Of a DNA stretch of 64,000 nt, positions 33,625 through 41,372 are shown piece after piece. The notes beneath the pieces were generated by a model that worked only from the letters and a program-made list of their open reading frames with translations, did not search any database and was not told where the DNA came from. The stretch covers positions 1-64,000 of the forward strand of contig CAXSAX010000013.1 in assembly GCA_964235495.1 (NCBI GenBank), read 5' to 3'. The position numbers and the translations under genes were made by a program. Each line of letters begins with the position of its first letter. The first letter of the stretch is position 1. The stretch is from LMUY01 sp964235495 (GTDB lineage Bacteria > Pseudomonadota > Alphaproteobacteria > Acetobacterales > Acetobacteraceae).

Positions 33625-34521
33625 ATGAAGCGCATCCTATTCACCGGCGGCAGCGGCAAGGCCGGCCGGCATGCCGTGCAGTATTTGGCCGAGCAGGGCT
33701 ACCGCGTGCTCAACATCGACACCAAGCCGCTCGACAACCCGGCGGTGCGCACGCTGCTGACCGACATCACCGATGCCGGGCAGCTGTTCAACGCGTTCGC
33801 CTCGTACACCGGGCTGCATGAGTTCGACCCCGACCTGCGCCCGGAGAAGATCGACGCAGTGGTGCACTTCGCCGCCATCCCGCGCGTCATGCTGGTGCCA
33901 GACAACGAGGTTTACCGCATCAACGTGATGGGCACCTACAACGTGCTGGACGCGGCGACCAAGTTCGGCATCCCCAAGGTGATCATCGCCTCCAGCGAGA
34001 CGACCTACGGCGTGGTGTTCGCCAACACACCGCGCGAGCCGGAATACTTCCCGCTCGACGAGGAATACCCGGTCGATCCGATGGACAGCTACGCGCTGTC
34101 CAAGATCTGCAACGAGCGCACCGCCCGCGGCTTCTCGCTGCGCAACGGCACCGACATCTACGCGCTGCGGATCGGCAACGTGATCGAGCCGGACGAGTAC
34201 GCGCTGTTCCCCGGCTGGTTCGCCACGCCGGACTTCCGCAAGAAGATCGCCTGGAGCTACATCGACGCGCGGGACCTCGGCGAGATCGTCCGGCTGGCCA
34301 TCGAGAAGGACGGCCTGGGCTTCCAGGTGTTCAACGCCGCCAACGACCACAGCTCGTCGGACCTGCCGACCGCGGAGCTACTGCGGCGCTACTACCCGAA
34401 GGTGCCGGTGCGCGGCAGCCTCGGCGAGTTCGAGAGCCTGCTGTCCAACAAGAAGACGCGCGAGGTGCTGGGCTTCAAGGAGAAGCACGACTGGCGCCAG
34501 TACGTGAAGACCAACACCTAG
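33625..34521 (+). CDS. NAD-dependent epimerase/dehydratase-family (extended SDR) protein
   Basis: A 298-residue extended SDR. The cofactor motif is ILFTGGSGKAGRHAV (GxxGxxG, residues 4-18). The catalytic Ser lies in VIIASSETTYG (about residue 124) and the Tyr-Lys pair in DSYALSKICNE (about residues 154-158). The C-terminal part is short, fitting a substrate smaller than a nucleotide sugar. In an operon with tetronate genes, an acid-sugar dehydrogenase role like that of DenD (D-erythronate 2-dehydrogenase) is possible; DenD is an SDR too, but I cannot confirm orthology. It starts 37 bases after the binding protein. Confidence 0.85.
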   Translation: MKRILFTGGSGKAGRHAVQYLAEQGYRVLNIDTKPLDNPAVRTLLTDITDAGQLFNAFASYTGLHEFDPDLRPEKIDAVVHFAAIPRVMLVPDNEVYRINVMGTYNVLDAATKFGIPKVIIASSETTYGVVFANTPREPEYFPLDEEYPVDPMDSYALSKICNERTARGFSLRNGTDIYALRIGNVIEPDEYALFPGWFATPDFRKKIAWSYIDARDLGEIVRLAIEKDGLGFQVFNAANDHSSSDLPTAELLRRYYPKVPVRGSLGEFESLLSNKKTREVLGFKEKHDWRQYVKTNT

Positions 34522-34577
34522 CACGACGGGGCTGTCCGCAGCGACGGCCCCTTCCCCACCGCGGCAAGGAGCCCAGC

Positions 34578-35501
34578 ATGACGCAGCAGGACCGCAAGGC
34601 GGCGGTGATCGGACTCGGATCGATGGGGCTCGGCATGGCGCAGTCCCTGCTCCGCGCCGGGTTCGCCGTGTCCGGCTTTGATGTCGCCGAAGCCGCGGCC
34701 AGCCGCCTGGCCGCGGCCGGCGGCACCGTGGCGGCGAGCCCGGCAGAGGCCGCGCAGGGCGCCGGCACCGTGGTCGCCGTGGTGGTGAACGCCGCGCAGA
34801 CCGAGGCCGTGCTGTTCGGGCCGCAGGGCTGCGCCGAGACCATGCCGGCCGACGCCGTGTTCATCGCCTCGGCCACCATGGCGCCGGACATGGCCCGGCG
34901 CCTGGCCGCGCGGCTGGAGGCGACCGGTCGGTGCTACTTGGACGCGCCGATGAGCGGTGGCGCCGCGCGGGCGGCGGACGGCACGCTCACCATGCTGGCC
35001 TCGGGCAGCGCCGCCGCGTTCGCCCGCGCCCGCCCGGCGCTCGATGCGATGACCGGCACGCTGTACGAGCTGGGCGACGCGGCGGGCCAGGGAGCGGCGT
35101 TCAAGATGGTCAACCAATTGCTGGCGGGCGTGCACATCGCCGCCGCCTGCGAGGCCATGGCCTTCGCCGCGCGCCAGGGCCTCGACCTTGCCCGGGTGTA
35201 CGAGGTTATTACCAAGTCGGCCGGCAATTCCTGGATGTTCGAGAACCGCGTCCCGCACGTGCTCGAGGGCGACTACACGCCTCGCAGCGCCATCAACATC
35301 TTTACCAAAGACCTCGGCATCGTCCTCGACATGGCGCGCGAGGCGCAGTTCCCGGTGCCGGTCGCCGGCGCGGCGCTGCAGATGTACCTGATGACGGCGG
35401 CGGCCGGCATGGGGCGCGACGACGACGCGTCCGTCGCCCGGCTGTACGCTCAGATCGCCGGCCTGTCGCTGCCAGGCCGCGCCGACCCGGGAGACCAGTG
35501 A
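34578..35501 (+). CDS. ltnD: L-threonate dehydrogenase-like (LtnD) protein
   Basis: A 307-residue beta-hydroxyacid dehydrogenase. The dinucleotide motif is AAVIGLGSMGLGMAQSLLRAG and DAPMSGGAARAADGTLTMLASG is the substrate block. The catalytic Lys lies in QGAAFKMVNQLLAGVHIAA (about residue 175). The C-terminal stretch VLEGDYTPRSAINIFTKDLGIVLDMAR is typical of LtnD, which oxidises L-threonate to 2-oxo-tetronate with NAD. Neighbours that match the next two steps (isomerase and kinase) support this over a 3-hydroxyisobutyrate role. It overlaps the isomerase start by one base. Confidence 0.87.
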   Translation: MTQQDRKAAVIGLGSMGLGMAQSLLRAGFAVSGFDVAEAAASRLAAAGGTVAASPAEAAQGAGTVVAVVVNAAQTEAVLFGPQGCAETMPADAVFIASATMAPDMARRLAARLEATGRCYLDAPMSGGAARAADGTLTMLASGSAAAFARARPALDAMTGTLYELGDAAGQGAAFKMVNQLLAGVHIAAACEAMAFAARQGLDLARVYEVITKSAGNSWMFENRVPHVLEGDYTPRSAINIFTKDLGIVLDMAREAQFPVPVAGAALQMYLMTAAAGMGRDDDASVARLYAQIAGLSLPGRADPGDQ

Positions 35502-36286
35502 TGCCGCGCTTCGCCGCCAATCTGACCATGATGTTCACCGAGCATGCGTTCCTGGACCGTTTCGACGTCGCGGCGGAGGCCGGGTTCGAGGCAGTGGAGT
35601 TCCTGTTCCCGTACGAGGCGTCGCCGGAGGCGGTCGCCGAGCGGGTCGGGCGCAACAAGCTCACCGTAGCGCTGTTCAACATGCCGCCCGGCAATTGGGC
35701 CGCCGGCGAGCGCGGGCTCGCTGCCCTGCCGGCGCGCGCCGCTGACGTGCAGGCCGGGCTGGCGCGGGCGCTGGAATACGCCGAGGCGACCGGCGCCGGA
35801 CGCCTGCACCTGATGGCCGGGCTGGCTGACGCGAGCGACCCGGCGGCCCAGCGCGCCTATCGCGCCGCCGTGACGCTCTGCGCCGGCCGCCTCGCGGAGC
35901 GCGGGCTGGACCTGGTGCTGGAGCCGATCAACGGGCGCGACATGCCGGGCTACTTCCTCAACGACTTCAACGCGGCGGCCCGGCTCATCGCGGAGCTCGG
36001 GCTGTCCAACCTGAAGCTGCAGTTCGACCTGTACCACTGCCAAATCATCCATGGCGACCTGACGATGGCGCTGCGCCGGCTGATGCCGATCACCGGCCAT
36101 GTCCAGGTGGCCGGCGTGCCGTCCCGCAACGAGCCGGACGGCGAGGAGCTGAACTGGCCGTTCCTGTTCGCCGAGCTGGACCGCCTGGGCTACGCCGGGT
36201 TCATCGGCTGCGAGTACCGTCCGCGCGCCGGCACGCTGGCCGGGCTGGGATGGTTCGCGCCGTTCGCGGCCCGCCGCGCGGGATGA
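35501..36286 (+). CDS. otnI: 2-oxo-tetronate isomerase-like (OtnI, hydroxypyruvate-isomerase family)
   Basis: A 261-residue TIM-barrel isomerase. The family start is FAANLTMMFTEHAFLDRFDVAAEAGFEAVEFLFPY. The metal-binding residues are expected in LVLEPINGRDMPGYF (Glu about residue 144), LQFDLYHCQ (Asp about 178), GHVQVAGVPSR and GCEYRPRAGT. In the tetronate pathway OtnI converts 2-oxo- to 3-oxo-tetronate; the paralogue Hyi isomerises hydroxypyruvate, so activity is assigned by the LtnD-OtnI-OtnK order. It overlaps both neighbouring genes. Confidence 0.87.
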   Translation: MPRFAANLTMMFTEHAFLDRFDVAAEAGFEAVEFLFPYEASPEAVAERVGRNKLTVALFNMPPGNWAAGERGLAALPARAADVQAGLARALEYAEATGAGRLHLMAGLADASDPAAQRAYRAAVTLCAGRLAERGLDLVLEPINGRDMPGYFLNDFNAAARLIAELGLSNLKLQFDLYHCQIIHGDLTMALRRLMPITGHVQVAGVPSRNEPDGEELNWPFLFAELDRLGYAGFIGCEYRPRAGTLAGLGWFAPFAARRAG

Positions 36287-37575
36287 GCATCGCCCTGGGC
36301 TGCATCGCCGACGACTACACGGGCGCCTCGGACCTCGCGAGCATGCTGTCGCTGAACGGGCTGCGCACCGTGCAGACCGTCGGCGTGCCGAAGGACAGCC
36401 TCGACCTGGCGGACGCGGATGCGGTCGTGGTCTCGCTCAAGAGCCGGTCGGTCGCGGCGGCACAGGCGGTGGCGATGTCGCTGGAGGCGGAGCGGTGGCT
36501 GCGCGGCCGGGGCGCCGCCCACGTGCTGTTCAAGATCTGCTCGACCTTCGACTCGACCGATGCGGGCAACATCGGCCCCGTGCTGGAAGCGTTGCGCGAC
36601 CGCGCCGGCGGCGGCATCGTGCCGGTGAACCCGGCGTTCCCCGAGAATCACCGCACGGTGTTCCAGGGCTACCTGTTCGTCGGCGACCGGCCGCTGCACG
36701 AGACCCCGATGAAGGACCACCCGCTCAACCCCATGCGCGACGCCAACCTGGTGCGCGTGCTCGCCCGGCAAAGCTCCGGGCCGGTGGGCCTGGTGCCGCT
36801 CGCCGTGGTGGAGGCGGGCGCCGACGCGGTGCGCGCCGCGCTGGCCGACGCAGCCGCCAAGGGCTGCGTGGCGGCCATCGTCGATGCGGTGGCGCCGCGC
36901 CACCTGGACGTGATCGGGCAGGTGGCGCTTGACGGGCCGGTGTCCACGGGGGCGTCCGGGCTCGGTTCGAGCCTGGCGCGCGCGCTCGTGGCTCGCGGCA
37001 CGGTCCGGCACGAGCCGGCGGGGGCAGGCTTGCCGTCCGCCCCCGCCGGGGAACGCAGCGCCCTGCTTGCGGGCAGTTGCTCGGCCGCGACGCTGCGCCA
37101 GGTCGCCGTCGCCGCCGGGTCCACGCCGTGCCGCCAATTGGATGTCCGGGCCTTGCTGGACGGCAGCAACGAGGTGGCTGCGGCGCTGGAATGGGCGGGC
37201 GGGCATCTTGCCGCGGGGCCGGTGCTCATCGCCAGCAGCGCGCCCGCGGACGCCCTGGCCAAGCTGCAGGGCGAGCACGGTGCGGCCCAGGCCAGCCATG
37301 CCGTCGAGCAGGCCTTCGCCGGCATCGCGGCCGGGCTGGTGGCCGCGGGGGTGAGGCGGCTGGTGGTCGCCGGCGGCGAGACATCGGGCGCGGTGGTCGA
37401 TCGGCTGGGGTTGCAGGCGTTCCGGATCGGCGCCGCCATCGCGCCCGGCGTGCCGGTGCTGCACGTGGTGGGCGACCGCCATGCCGGGATGACGCTCGCC
37501 TTGAAGTCCGGCAATTTCGGCGCCGACAGCTTCTTCGCCGATGCCCTGCACGCCATGGACGCCCCCGGCTTCTAA
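36283..37575 (+). CDS. otnK: Four-carbon acid sugar kinase (DUF1537, OtnK-like)
   Basis: A 430-residue kinase of the DUF1537 family. The N-terminal domain opens LGCIADDYTGASDLASML, whose Asp pair is typical, and has FKICSTFDSTDAGNIGPVLEAL. The C-terminal nucleotide-binding domain has LVVAGGETSGAVVDRLG (about residue 367) and GDRHAGMTLALKSGNFGADSFF at the end. Characterised members phosphorylate 3-oxo-tetronate (OtnK), D-threonate (DtnK) or D-erythronate (DenK). Following an isomerase, OtnK is the most likely. The product would need OtnC, which is not in the window. The start overlaps the otnI stop (ATGA). Confidence 0.9.
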   Translation: MSIALGCIADDYTGASDLASMLSLNGLRTVQTVGVPKDSLDLADADAVVVSLKSRSVAAAQAVAMSLEAERWLRGRGAAHVLFKICSTFDSTDAGNIGPVLEALRDRAGGGIVPVNPAFPENHRTVFQGYLFVGDRPLHETPMKDHPLNPMRDANLVRVLARQSSGPVGLVPLAVVEAGADAVRAALADAAAKGCVAAIVDAVAPRHLDVIGQVALDGPVSTGASGLGSSLARALVARGTVRHEPAGAGLPSAPAGERSALLAGSCSAATLRQVAVAAGSTPCRQLDVRALLDGSNEVAAALEWAGGHLAAGPVLIASSAPADALAKLQGEHGAAQASHAVEQAFAGIAAGLVAAGVRRLVVAGGETSGAVVDRLGLQAFRIGAAIAPGVPVLHVVGDRHAGMTLALKSGNFGADSFFADALHAMDAPGF

Positions 37576-37585
37576 GCCTGCGCCG

Positions 37586-38035
37586 TCACTCGCCGAGCAG
37601 GTGCAGCGCCACCTCGCGCCGGTGCGGCGCGGCCCGGTGTTCCCACACGTAGAGCCCCTGCCAGGTGCCCAGCACCGCCTCGCCGTCCACCACGGGGATC
37701 GAGAGCTGCGTCTGGGTCAGCGCGCTGCGGATATGGGCGGGCATGTCGTCCGATCCCTCGGCCGCGTGCCGGTAGCCGACATCCTCCGGCACCAGCCAGC
37801 GGAAGAACGACTCAAGGTCGGCGCGCACCGTCGGGTCGGCGTTCTCTTGGATCAGCAGGGAGGCCGAGGTATGGCGGCAGAACACGGTCAGCAACCCCGT
37901 GGCGATGCCCTGCCCGGCCACCCAGGCCGCCACGGGCGCGGTGATCGGCACCAGACCCTTGCCGGCGGTGGCGACCGTGAGCGTGTGGCACGCCTGCCTC
38001 AAAAGCCCGTCACGCCCACGAACAGGGAAAGCCAT
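37586..38035 (-). CDS. YjbQ/UPF0047 family protein
   Basis: A 149-residue UPF0047 protein. Family blocks are GLLTVFCRHTSASLLIQENADP (about residue 53), DMPAHIRSALTQTQLSIPVVDGEAVLGTWQGLYVWEHR and the final ALHLLGE. Several conserved His and Asp/Glu residues could bind metal; E. coli YjbQ can form thiamine phosphate by a side reaction, but the true role is unknown. I chose the ATG at 38035 because GGAGGT lies six bases upstream; the ATG at 38053 would put that SD inside the gene. It is convergent with otnK. Confidence 0.88.
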   Translation of the reverse strand: MAFPVRGRDGLLRQACHTLTVATAGKGLVPITAPVAAWVAGQGIATGLLTVFCRHTSASLLIQENADPTVRADLESFFRWLVPEDVGYRHAAEGSDDMPAHIRSALTQTQLSIPVVDGEAVLGTWQGLYVWEHRAAPHRREVALHLLGE

Positions 38036-38074
38036 GCATTCACCTCCAGCCAACGCCGCGGAGGGCGGAGCGGT

Positions 38075-39799
38075 TCAACGACGGCCGAACAACGCCTCGA
38101 TCTCGGCCCGGGTTAGCTTCAGCACGGTGGGGCGGCCGTGCGAGCAGGTGGCGGCCCGCGGCGTGGCCTCCATCTGGCGCAGCAGCGCGTTCATCTCCGC
38201 CGGGTGCAGCCGGCGGCCGGCGCGGATGCTGCCGTGGCAGGCCATGCGGGCGATGGCGGCATCCAGCAACACTTCCAGCGCCGTGGCCTCGCCGCACTCG
38301 GCGAGCTCGTCCGCCAGGTCCCGCAGCAGCGGCGCCGGGTCGGGCGCGCCACCAGTGCAGAGCGGCGCCGGCAGCGCGCGCACCAGCACCGCGCCGCCCC
38401 CGAACGCTTCCAGCTCCAGGCCGAGCGCCAGCAGGGCGGGGGCGTGGCGCAGCAGCCGTTCCACATCGGGCGGCGGCAGATCCACCACGGCGGGCAGCAG
38501 CAGCGGCTGGCAGCGCACGCCGCCGTCGCGGTGCTGCGCCGCCAGGGCCTCGTGGGTCAGCCGCTCGTGCGCGGCATGCTGATCGACCAGCACCAGGCTG
38601 CCGTCACCCGCCACGGCGATCACGTAGGTGTCCAGCACCTGGGCCACCGCGGCCCCCAGCGGATGCGGCGACGCCTCCGGCTCCGGCATCACCCGCGCGG
38701 CGGGGGCGAAAGGCAGCCGGGCCTCGGCGAACCCGGCGGCTTGCGTCACCAGGCGCAGCGCCGGCCTGGGGCGGGGACTGAAGGCCGGGGGAGCGCCCGC
38801 GCCGCCGGACAGGCTGCGCCGCAGCGCGCCGATCACCAGGCCGCGCACGGCCTCCGGGTCGCGGAAGCGCAGCTCCGTCTTGGCCGGGTGCACGTTCACG
38901 TCCACCTCGCCGGGGGGGATGGTGAGATACAGCGCCACAGCGGCGTGGCGGCCGGCGGCGATCACGTCGCGGTAGGCCACCCGCACGGCCGTGCGCAGCA
39001 CCGGGTCGGTCACCGGGCGGCCGTTCACCACCAGGGACTGGCCGGAAGCGGTGGCGCGGCTGAGCGCCGCCGGCCCGGCATGGCCGGCCAGCGCCAGGCC
39101 GCCGCGCTCGCCCGAAACAGCCAGCAGCCCGTCCATGCCGAGCAGGGAGCCGGCGCGCGCCGCCTGGTCCTGCGCCGGCAGGTCGAACACCACCCGGCCG
39201 TCGCTGACCAGGCGCATGGCGATGCCGGGGGCGGCGAAAGCCAGCCGGCGCACCGCCGCCTCCGCGTGGTCCGCCTCCACCCGGGGCGATTTCAGGAAGT
39301 TGCGCCGGGCCGGGGTGGCGAAGAACAGGTCCGACACCAGCACCTGGGTACCGGCCGGGCCGGCCGCCGGCGTCACCGGGCCGGCCGCGCCGCCTTCCAC
39401 CCGGATGCGGTGGGCGTGGACGGCGCCGGGCGGGCGGGCGGTGATCTGCAGCCGGGCCGCCGCGCCGATGGAGGGCAGCGCCTCGCCGCGGAAGCCCAGG
39501 GTGGTGATGCGGATCAGCTGGTCGTCCGCCAGCTTGGAGGTGCAGTGGCGCTGCACGGCGAGCGCCAGCGCATCCGGCCCCATGCCGGCGCCGTCGTCGG
39601 TGACCTCGATCCGCTCGATCCCACCGGCTTGCAGGCACACCGCGATGCGGCTGGCGCCCGCGTCGATCGCGTTCTCCACCAGCTCCTTGGCGACGGCGGC
39701 CGGGCGCTCGATCACCTCGCCGGCGGCGATCCGGTCCACCAGCGCGTCCGGCAGACGGCGCAGCAACGGGCGGTCGGGCAGGTGCGCCGCGGAGTCCAT
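38075..39799 (-). CDS. mutL: DNA mismatch repair protein MutL
   Basis: A 574-residue GHKL ATPase. The N-terminal motifs are ELVENAIDAGAS, DDGAGM and GFRGEALPSI, and VNVHPAKTELRF is in the second subdomain. The C-terminal dimerisation domain contains DQHAAHERLTHE, which fits the DQHAx2Ex4E endonuclease motif, and ends with CSHGRPTVLKL. So this MutL is expected to nick DNA itself, as in organisms without MutH. There is a long Ala/Pro-rich linker. It starts at 39799, close to the hypothetical secreted protein gene. Length is within the family range. Confidence 0.95.
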   Translation of the reverse strand: MDSAAHLPDRPLLRRLPDALVDRIAAGEVIERPAAVAKELVENAIDAGASRIAVCLQAGGIERIEVTDDGAGMGPDALALAVQRHCTSKLADDQLIRITTLGFRGEALPSIGAAARLQITARPPGAVHAHRIRVEGGAAGPVTPAAGPAGTQVLVSDLFFATPARRNFLKSPRVEADHAEAAVRRLAFAAPGIAMRLVSDGRVVFDLPAQDQAARAGSLLGMDGLLAVSGERGGLALAGHAGPAALSRATASGQSLVVNGRPVTDPVLRTAVRVAYRDVIAAGRHAAVALYLTIPPGEVDVNVHPAKTELRFRDPEAVRGLVIGALRRSLSGGAGAPPAFSPRPRPALRLVTQAAGFAEARLPFAPAARVMPEPEASPHPLGAAVAQVLDTYVIAVAGDGSLVLVDQHAAHERLTHEALAAQHRDGGVRCQPLLLPAVVDLPPPDVERLLRHAPALLALGLELEAFGGGAVLVRALPAPLCTGGAPDPAPLLRDLADELAECGEATALEVLLDAAIARMACHGSIRAGRRLHPAEMNALLRQMEATPRAATCSHGRPTVLKLTRAEIEALFGRR

Positions 39800-39816
39800 G
39801 GCGGCAGCATAGCCGA

Positions 39817-40269
39817 TCAGCCCAGCTGCTGCACCTGACGACTGGCTGGGCGACTGGCTGGCTCACGGCTGCTCACGGCGTGCTCGCAACTGGCGCTGCC
39901 GCCGCGCTGGCCGTGAACCGGGTTGCGCGGGTCCGGCCGGCTGTCGCCCCAAGCGCCGGTGAAGCTGGCCCGGTCGGCAGTGAACACCACGTATTCGACT
40001 CCGCGCCCATAGCGGTCGATCCAGGTGAAGCTGCCGCTGGTGTCGCTGTCCGGGCGGAAATTGACCAGCTCGCCCTCCAGCGGGTCGTCGTCGTCGATCG
40101 CGTAGTGGCCGACCAGGCGGCCGTCCTGCAACGTGAAGCTGGTGCGGTGGCATTCCATCCGCCCCCCGTTGCGCACGGACCCGGCATAGTCGCCGACCAC
40201 GTCGGCCACCCAGGGCGGCGTCGCAGGGCCGGCGAGGGCCGCGAGCAGCAGGAGGGCGGCCGCGCGCAT
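39817..40269 (-). CDS. Hypothetical exported protein
   Basis: A 150-residue protein with a signal peptide (AALLLLAALAGPATPPW, residues 3-19). The mature domain has regular beta-strand character: VVGDYAGSVRNGGRMECHRTSFTL, LVGHYAIDDDDPLEGELVNF and SFTWIDRYGRGVEYVVF, ending TGAWGDSR. It looks like a small beta-barrel or lipocalin-like domain with two Cys (about residues 40 and 127) that could form a disulfide. The tail is Ser/Arg-rich. I do not recognise the family. It lies 17 bases upstream of mutL. Confidence 0.75.
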   Translation of the reverse strand: MRAAALLLLAALAGPATPPWVADVVGDYAGSVRNGGRMECHRTSFTLQDGRLVGHYAIDDDDPLEGELVNFRPDSDTSGSFTWIDRYGRGVEYVVFTADRASFTGAWGDSRPDPRNPVHGQRGGSASCEHAVSSREPASRPASRQVQQLG

Positions 40270-40288
40270 GGTTCCGATCCTAGGGGGG

Positions 40289-40849
40289 TTAGAACTTGCC
40301 CAGAATCGTGTCGAGGATGCCGGTTTGGCTGCGCTTCTGGATGATGGGCGTGTCGCCGGCGCTGGCGGTGGAGCCGAGAGCCGCGTTCTGGCGCAGGCGC
40401 TGGCTTTCCCGTTGGGCGTCCACCGGGGTGCCCGCCGGGGGCGCTGGCTTCCAGAACATCAGCTCGTCGGTGAAGGACTGGCTGGGACGGTCAAGCTGCG
40501 CCTCCGCGTCCACCCGGTTGCGGATGTCGCGCGGCGGGACCGGGCCGGCGGCGGACACCAGGGCCTGCTGGCCCGGCGAGCTGCTGCTCACGGGGGCGGA
40601 CAGCGCGGTGGACGGCGACAGCGCCGCCTCCGCCTGCTGCCGCTCGGACAGCTCCTGCGGGCGTGACGTGCCGGGGCGCGGCGGATGCAGCTCGAAATCC
40701 GGCGGCATGGAGAGCGGCGCGCGGGTGGTGACGGTGAACTCGTCCGGCGCGTCCCGGGTCAGGCCGATGGTGCGGGACAGGTCATCGCCGCAGCCGGCCA
40801 GGAGCGGCAGCACGGCCATTGCGAGCAAGGCAGGTCGCAGGGTCATCAT
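40289..40849 (-). CDS. DUF3035 lipoprotein
   Basis: A 186-residue lipoprotein. The lipobox is LLAGC with Cys20. The family segment RTIGLTRDAPDEFTVTTRAPLSMPPDFELHPPRPGTSRPQE (starting about residue 25) is a hallmark of DUF3035 proteins found next to lspA and ileS in alphaproteobacteria. The middle is Ala/Ser-rich and probably unstructured, and the C-terminus ends TGILDTILGKF. Function is unknown. Its ATG ATG start at 40849 follows the lspA stop by seven bases, so it shares that transcript. Confidence 0.85.
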   Translation of the reverse strand: MMTLRPALLAMAVLPLLAGCGDDLSRTIGLTRDAPDEFTVTTRAPLSMPPDFELHPPRPGTSRPQELSERQQAEAALSPSTALSAPVSSSSPGQQALVSAAGPVPPRDIRNRVDAEAQLDRPSQSFTDELMFWKPAPPAGTPVDAQRESQRLRQNAALGSTASAGDTPIIQKRSQTGILDTILGKF

Positions 40850-40856
40850 GGCCGGG

Positions 40857-41372
40857 TCATAGCTCCGCAGGGCCGGGCGGGGCAAGCCGCGGGCCAGGCC
40901 CGGGCCGCGGCCGCAGCCCGTCCAGCACCAGGGCCGCGACGCCGCACACGATGGCGGCGTCCGCCACGTTGAACACGTACCAGCTCCAGCCGCCGGCGTG
41001 CAGGTGGATGAAATCGACCACCGCGCCGTAGCGCAGCCGGTCCAGCACGTTGCCGATCGCGCCGCCCGCGATGGCGCCCAGGGCCACCGCCACCAGCGCG
41101 GACTCGGCGCGGCGCAGCCACACCGCCAGGGCGGCCACGATGGCCACCGCCACCGCCACCAGCAGCAGCGCGCCCCAGCGCCCGTCCGCCTTGAACAGGC
41201 CGAAGGTGACGCCCTGGTTCCACACCATGGTCAGGCTGACGCCAGGCAGCAGATCGACCCGGCCCAGCTCCGGCAACTGCAAGCCGTCCAGGATCCAGGT
41301 CTTGCTGGCCTGGTCGGCGGCAAACACGACGGCCAGCGCGGCGAGGCCCAGGGCGGGCAAGCGGCGACTCAT
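40857..41372 (-). CDS. lspA: Lipoprotein signal peptidase (LspA)
   Basis: A 171-residue inner-membrane aspartyl peptidase that cleaves the signal of prolipoproteins. There are four hydrophobic helices. The catalytic Asp residues sit in IGNVLDRLRYGAVVDFI and FNVADAAI, and NQGVTFG is the conserved early segment. The ATG at 41372 overlaps the ileS stop (ATGA), so it is translated with ileS. The several lipoproteins in this window (for example at 40289, 44175, 50527 and 59191) would be its substrates. Confidence 0.95.
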   Translation of the reverse strand: MSRRLPALGLAALAVVFAADQASKTWILDGLQLPELGRVDLLPGVSLTMVWNQGVTFGLFKADGRWGALLLVAVAVAIVAALAVWLRRAESALVAVALGAIAGGAIGNVLDRLRYGAVVDFIHLHAGGWSWYVFNVADAAIVCGVAALVLDGLRPRPGPGPRLAPPGPAEL

